A stretch of 64,000 bases of DNA, taken from assembly GCF_000155975.1 (NCBI RefSeq), contig NZ_GG730299.1:2105813-2169812 (forward strand), in the 5' to 3' direction. This document shows, one piece after another, positions 59,631 to 64,000 of this stretch. This stretch comes from Citrobacter youngae ATCC 29220 (lineage in GTDB: Bacteria > Pseudomonadota > Gammaproteobacteria > Enterobacterales > Enterobacteriaceae). Both the position numbers and the translations under genes were made by a program. Numbering within the stretch: position 1 is the first letter of the stretch; each line of letters opens with the position of its first letter. The notes under the pieces are model-generated. The model was not told the DNA's origin. It searched no databases and saw only the letters and a list, made by a program, of their open reading frames with translations.

Positions 59631-61679
59631 ATGAGTCGCAAGCAACTGGCGCTGTTCGAACCCTCTCTGGTCGCACAGGCGCTGATGGATGCCGTGAAAA
59701 AATTAAGCCCACATACCCAATGGCGTAATCCGGTGATGTTTATCGTCTGGCTGGGCAGTCTGCTGACCACGCTGTTAACGCTGGCAATGGCAACAGGTTA
59801 TATGCCGGGCAATCCGTGGTTTACCGGCGCGATAAGTCTGTGGCTGTGGATCACCGTTCTGTTCGCCAACTTTGCCGAGGCACTGGCGGAAGGACGCAGT
59901 AAGGCGCAGGCGAACAGCCTGAAAGGGGTTAAAAAAACCGCCTTTGCCCGCAAACTTCGCGAACCCAAATACGGCGCGGCTATGGATCACGTTCCTGCCG
60001 ATGAGTTACGCAAAGGGGATATCGTGCTGGTAGAAGCGGGCGATATTATCCCGTGTGACGGCGAGGTCATCGAAGGTGGCGCATCGGTAGATGAAAGCGC
60101 GATTACCGGCGAGTCTGCGCCGGTCATTCGTGAATCCGGTGGCGATTTTGCCTCGGTCACCGGCGGGACCCGCATCCTCTCCGACTGGCTGGTGATCGAA
60201 TGCAGCGTGAATCCCGGTGAAACATTCCTTGACCGGATGATCGCCATGGTCGAAGGCGCACAGCGGCGTAAAACGCCCAATGAAATCGCCCTGACGATCC
60301 TGCTGATTGCCCTGACCATCGTGTTTCTGTTGGCAACCGCCACGCTGTGGCCATTTTCCGCCTGGGGCGGCAGCGCGGTCAGCATCACCGTGCTGGTTGC
60401 CCTGCTCGTTTGTCTGATCCCCACCACCATCGGCGGTCTGCTTTCTGCCATTGGCGTGGCCGGGATGAGCCGTATGCTGGGCGCGAACGTGATCGCCACC
60501 AGCGGGCGTGCCGTTGAAGCCGCGGGTGATGTGGACGTCCTGCTGCTGGATAAAACCGGCACCATTACGCTGGGTAACCGTCAGGCTTCAGATTTTCTGC
60601 CCGCTCAGGGCGTGGATGAAAAAACGCTGGCCGATGCCGCGCAGCTTTCATCGTTGGCCGATGAAACCCCGGAGGGCCGCAGCATCGTAGTGCTGGCAAA
60701 ACAGCGCTTTAATCTGCGGATTCGCGACGTGCAATCGCTGCACGCCACCTTTGTGCCGTTTACTGCCCAAAGCCGAATGAGCGGTATCAATATCGACAAC
60801 CGCATGATCCGCAAAGGTTCAGTCGATGCCATTCGTCGCCACGTTGAAGCCAACGGTGGTCACTTCCCCACCGATGTAGAGCAGAAAGTCGAGAACGTCG
60901 CTCGCCTTGGCGCAACGCCGCTGGTGGTTGCCGAAGGCTCCCGCGTGCTGGGCGTGATTGCCCTTAAAGATATCGTAAAAGGCGGGATTAAAGAACGTTT
61001 TGCCCAACTGCGCAAAATGGGCATCAAAACGGTGATGATCACCGGCGACAACCGCCTGACCGCCGCCGCGATCGCCGCAGAAGCCGGGGTGGATGATTTC
61101 TTAGCGGAAGCCACGCCGGAAGCTAAGCTGGCGCTGATTCGTCAGTATCAGGCGGAAGGTCGTCTGGTGGCGATGACCGGCGACGGGACCAACGACGCCC
61201 CGGCGCTGGCGCAGGCCGACGTTGCGGTCGCCATGAACTCCGGGACCCAGGCGGCGAAGGAAGCCGGCAACATGGTGGATCTCGATTCCAACCCCACCAA
61301 ACTGATTGAAGTGGTGCACATTGGTAAACAGATGCTGATGACGCGCGGCTCGCTGACTACCTTTAGTATCGCCAACGACGTGGCGAAGTACTTCGCCATT
61401 ATCCCGGCCGCGTTCGCCGCAACCTATCCCCAGCTCAATGCGCTTAACGTCATGGGACTGCATTCGCCGGATTCAGCGATCCTCAGCGCGGTTATCTTTA
61501 ACGCGCTGGTTATCGTTTTTCTGATCCCGCTGGCGCTGAAAGGGGTGAGCTACAAGCCGTTATCCGCATCCGCGATGTTGCGCCGCAATTTGTGGATCTA
61601 CGGTCTGGGCGGTCTGGTGGTGCCGTTTATCGGTATCAAAGCGATTGATTTACTGCTGACCCTGCTGGGTCTGGCGTGA
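59631..61679 (+). CDS. kdpB: K+-transporting P-type ATPase subunit KdpB
   Basis: A 682-residue P-type ATPase, the E. coli length. The phosphorylated Asp307 lies in [20 protein letters not shown] is the A-domain dephosphorylation loop (phospho-inhibited Ser162 type). [10 protein letters not shown] is the hinge, and KGSVDAIRR belongs to the nucleotide-binding domain. The start at 59631 ([11 protein letters not shown]) is used. The open frame extends 80 codons upstream into kdpA and is not translated. It overlaps no gene at its 5' end (20-nt gap). Confidence 0.98.
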   Translation: MSRKQLALFEPSLVAQALMDAVKKLSPHTQWRNPVMFIVWLGSLLTTLLTLAMATGYMPGNPWFTGAISLWLWITVLFANFAEALAEGRSKAQANSLKGVKKTAFARKLREPKYGAAMDHVPADELRKGDIVLVEAGDIIPCDGEVIEGGASVDESAITGESAPVIRESGGDFASVTGGTRILSDWLVIECSVNPGETFLDRMIAMVEGAQRRKTPNEIALTILLIALTIVFLLATATLWPFSAWGGSAVSITVLVALLVCLIPTTIGGLLSAIGVAGMSRMLGANVIATSGRAVEAAGDVDVLLLDKTGTITLGNRQASDFLPAQGVDEKTLADAAQLSSLADETPEGRSIVVLAKQRFNLRIRDVQSLHATFVPFTAQSRMSGINIDNRMIRKGSVDAIRRHVEANGGHFPTDVEQKVENVARLGATPLVVAEGSRVLGVIALKDIVKGGIKERFAQLRKMGIKTVMITGDNRLTAAAIAAEAGVDDFLAEATPEAKLALIRQYQAEGRLVAMTGDGTNDAPALAQADVAVAMNSGTQAAKEAGNMVDLDSNPTKLIEVVHIGKQMLMTRGSLTTFSIANDVAKYFAIIPAAFAATYPQLNALNVMGLHSPDSAILSAVIFNALVIVFLIPLALKGVSYKPLSASAMLRRNLWIYGLGGLVVPFIGIKAIDLLLTLLGLA

Positions 61680-61687
61680 GGTTTCAG

Positions 61688-62254
61688 ATGAGTGGATTAC
61701 GTCCTGCTTTATCAACATTAATTTTCCTGATGCTTATCACCGGCGGAGCTTACCCGCTGCTGACCACCGCGCTGGGACAGTGGTGGTTTCCCCACCAGGC
61801 TAACGGCTCATTGATCCGCGAAGATCGGGTTGTTCGCGGCTCCGAGCTTATTGGGCAGAATTTTACCGCTGCCGGTTATTTTCAGGGGCGTCCGTCTGCT
61901 ACGGCGGAAATGCCGTATAATCCAATGGCTTCCGGCGGCAGTAATCTGGCCGTCAGCAACCCGGAACTGGATAAACAGCTGCAAAGCCGGATTGCCGCGC
62001 TGCGTGCTGCCAACCCGCAGGCTAACCCGGCCGTTCCGCTGGAGCTGGTAACCGCCTCTGCCAGCGGGCTGGATAACAACCTGACGCCAGCGGCGGTGGC
62101 CTGGCAAATTCCCCGCGTGGCGCAAGCCCGCAACCTCAGCGTTGAAGAGGTTACGCGGCTGGTTGCACAATATACGCAAAAGCCGTTGGTCAGTTTTATC
62201 GGCCAGCCGGTGGTGAACCTGGTGGAACTTAATTTAGCGTTGGATAGGCTCTGA
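61688..62254 (+). CDS. kdpC: K+-transporting ATPase subunit KdpC
   Basis: A 188-residue periplasmic subunit anchored by one N-terminal helix (about 8-28). [11 protein letters not shown] is the family start. [13 protein letters not shown] and [28 protein letters not shown] are conserved. KdpC helps load K+ into the complex. The start at 61688 has GAGG upstream, while an ATG-like start four codons earlier overlaps kdpB. Its stop overlaps kdpD (TGATG). Confidence 0.96.
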   Translation: MSGLRPALSTLIFLMLITGGAYPLLTTALGQWWFPHQANGSLIREDRVVRGSELIGQNFTAAGYFQGRPSATAEMPYNPMASGGSNLAVSNPELDKQLQSRIAALRAANPQANPAVPLELVTASASGLDNNLTPAAVAWQIPRVAQARNLSVEEVTRLVAQYTQKPLVSFIGQPVVNLVELNLALDRL

Positions 62255-64000
62255 TGACTGACGAACCCTTACGCCCCGACCCCGATCGCCTGCTGGAGCA
62301 GACCACGGCTTCGCACCGGGGAAAACTGAAAATTTTCTTCGGCGCCTGCGCGGGCGTCGGGAAAACCTGGGCCATGCTAACGGAAGCCCAGCGGCTGCGG
62401 GCGCAGGGGTTAGATGTTCTGGTTGGCGTAGTGGAAACCCACGGGCGCAAAGAGACCGCCGCGCTGCTGGACGGTCTCAGCCTCCTGCCACTAAAGCGGC
62501 ACGCGCGTCATGGTCGTCATATCAGCGAGTTCGACCTCGATGCGGCGCTGGCCCGCCGTCCGGCGCTCATTTTAATGGATGAACTGGCGCACAGTAATGC
62601 GCCAGGCTCACGCCATCCAAAGCGCTGGCAGGACATCGAAGAACTGCTGGAAGCCGGTATCGACGTCTTTACCACCGTTAACGTGCAGCATCTGGAAAGC
62701 CTCAATGATGTAGTCAGCGGCGTCACCGGCATTCAGGTTCGCGAAACCGTCCCCGATCCTTTTTTCGATGCCGCCGACGATGTGGTGCTGGTCGATCTTC
62801 CCCCTGACGATTTGCGCCAGCGCCTCAATGAAGGCAAGGTCTATATCGCCGGTCAGGCTGAAAGAGCCATCGAGCATTTCTTTCGCAAAGGTAATTTGAT
62901 CGCATTGCGCGAGCTGGCCCTGCGCCGCACGGCCGATCGGGTGGACGATCAGATGCGCGCCTGGCGTGGGCGTCCAGGGGAAGAGAAAGTCTGGCATACC
63001 CGCGACGCCATTTTGCTGTGCATTGGGCACAACACCGGCAGCGAAAAACTGGTGCGCGCCGCCGCGCGACTGGCAGCCCGTCTCGGCAGCGTCTGGCATG
63101 CCGTATATGTTGAAACCCCGGCGCTGCACCGACTGCCTGAAAAACAGCGCCGCGCGATCTTAAGCGCTCTGCGATTAGCCCAGGAGCTGGGCGCGGAAAC
63201 CGCCACGCTTTCCGATCCCGCTGAAGATAAAGCGGTAATCCGCTACGCCCGCGAGCATAATTTGGGAAAAATTGTGCTCGGGCGTCCGACGACGCGTCGC
63301 TGGTGGCGCAGCGATTCCTTTGCCGACAAACTGGCCCATCGCGCGCCGGATCTCGATCTGATGATTGTCGCGCTCGACGAGCCCCCTTCACGCCCGACGC
63401 TACAAACCACGGATAACCGCACCTTTAAAGATAAATGGCGGGTACAAATTCAGGGCTGTGTGGTTGCCGTCGCGCTGTGCGCCATCATTACGCTGATCGC
63501 TATGCAGTGGCTGATGGCCTTTGATGCCGCTAACCTGGTGATGCTCTATTTATTGGGCGTCGTGGTTATTGCCCTGTTCTACGGACGCTGGCCGTCGGTG
63601 CTGGCAACTTTTATTAACGTTGCCAGCTTCGATCTCTTCTTTATTGCCCCACGCGGGACGCTGGCCGTTTCCGACGTCCAGTACCTGCTGACCTTTACCG
63701 TGATGCTCACGGTAGGGCTGGTTATCGGTAATCTCACCGCAGGAGTGCGTTATCAGGCGCGGGTGGCGCGCTATCGGGAACAGCGTACGCGTCATCTGTA
63801 TGAGATGTCGAAAGCGTTAGCCGTTGGACGGAGCCAGCAGGATATCGCCGCCACCAGCGAACAGTTTATCGCCTCAACGTTTCAGGCCCGCAGCCAGGTT
63901 TTATTACCTGATGAACACGGTAAGCTGGCCCCCCTCACCCATCAACAGGGCATGACGCCATGGGATGATGCCATTGCCCAATGGAGCTTTGACAAAGGGC
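62254..64000 (+). CDS. kdpD: Sensor histidine kinase KdpD (N-terminal two thirds, cut by window end)
   Basis: The frame runs open from ATG 62254 to the window edge, 582 codons of about 894. The N-terminal KdpD domain has the Walker A motif GACAGVGKTWAML near residue 31 and LILMDELAHSN near 106. A USP-like domain follows (about 250-370, LLCIGHNTGSEKLVR). The four transmembrane helices (about 400-500) contain VMLYLLGVVVIALFYGRWPSV. The GAF region begins after 520. The histidine kinase domain lies beyond the window. It senses K+ limitation and controls kdpFABC through KdpE. Confidence 0.97.
   Translation, partial: MTDEPLRPDPDRLLEQTTASHRGKLKIFFGACAGVGKTWAMLTEAQRLRAQGLDVLVGVVETHGRKETAALLDGLSLLPLKRHARHGRHISEFDLDAALARRPALILMDELAHSNAPGSRHPKRWQDIEELLEAGIDVFTTVNVQHLESLNDVVSGVTGIQVRETVPDPFFDAADDVVLVDLPPDDLRQRLNEGKVYIAGQAERAIEHFFRKGNLIALRELALRRTADRVDDQMRAWRGRPGEEKVWHTRDAILLCIGHNTGSEKLVRAAARLAARLGSVWHAVYVETPALHRLPEKQRRAILSALRLAQELGAETATLSDPAEDKAVIRYAREHNLGKIVLGRPTTRRWWRSDSFADKLAHRAPDLDLMIVALDEPPSRPTLQTTDNRTFKDKWRVQIQGCVVAVALCAIITLIAMQWLMAFDAANLVMLYLLGVVVIALFYGRWPSVLATFINVASFDLFFIAPRGTLAVSDVQYLLTFTVMLTVGLVIGNLTAGVRYQARVARYREQRTRHLYEMSKALAVGRSQQDIAATSEQFIASTFQARSQVLLPDEHGKLAPLTHQQGMTPWDDAIAQWSFDKG

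Overview
This window is chromosomal DNA of an enterobacterium very close to Escherichia and Salmonella, most likely Citrobacter. Gene order follows the E. coli tol-cyd-suc-sdh-gltA-nei-pxp-phrB-kdp segment (reverse complement of the usual K-12 map). Core proteins such as Pal, SdhC, SdhD, YbgI and KdpB have the E. coli length and nearly the same sequence. A methylaspartate ammonia-lyase whose known active-site residues sit at the Citrobacter amalonaticus numbering supports the genus, but other enterobacteria (including E. coli O157:H7) carry the same cluster.

Layout. 1-189: two tRNA genes (Val, Lys) of an operon running off the left edge. 354-5918: the Tol-Pal envelope system (ybgC-tolQRA, tolB-pal-cpoB). 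6182-9326: cytochrome bd-I oxidase (cydABX-ybgE). 10545-24787: an accessory block between cydA and sucD, where K-12 has mngRAB. It encodes glutamate fermentation by the methylaspartate route: glutamate mutase (glmS, glmL, glmE), methylaspartate ammonia-lyase, an AtuA-like/DUF4387 pair, a dicarboxylate-type symporter, an exported glutaminase, a class I fumarase of mesaconase (FumD) type, a cobalamin adenosyltransferase, a uroporphyrinogen-III methyltransferase, and LysR and PocR-like regulators. 25013-36777: TCA genes sucDCBA, sdhBADC and divergent gltA.

36934-38269 is a small AT-rich patch of orphan bacteriocin-immunity-like genes, two of them decayed DNase-colicin immunity genes. 38401-39450 is abrB. 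39458-45649 is a cluster for unsaturated uronate oligosaccharides (KdgM-type porin, GH88 hydrolase, LacY-type symporter, DUF2264 protein, AraC regulator). 45652-52061 holds nei, then pcp, DUF979/DUF969 membrane proteins and pxpABC, which together look like a pyroglutamate-to-glutamate module, then ybgI. 52237-57533 holds dtpD, an Rpn nuclease, phrB, a long-form ybgA and ybfA. 57842 to the right edge is kdpFABC and the first two thirds of kdpD.

How the genes work together. Periplasmic glutaminase plus the symporter would supply glutamate. The B12-dependent mutase, Mal and mesaconase would convert it to (S)-citramalate. Nothing recognisable in the window cleaves citramalate, so the AtuA-like/DUF4387 pair, encoded between Mal and the transporter, is the main candidate for an undescribed step. 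The adenosyltransferase, SUMT and PocR-like regulator tie the block to coenzyme B12 supply. REP elements and one ERIC element lie in several intergenic gaps. No CRISPR array, prophage or insertion sequence was seen.
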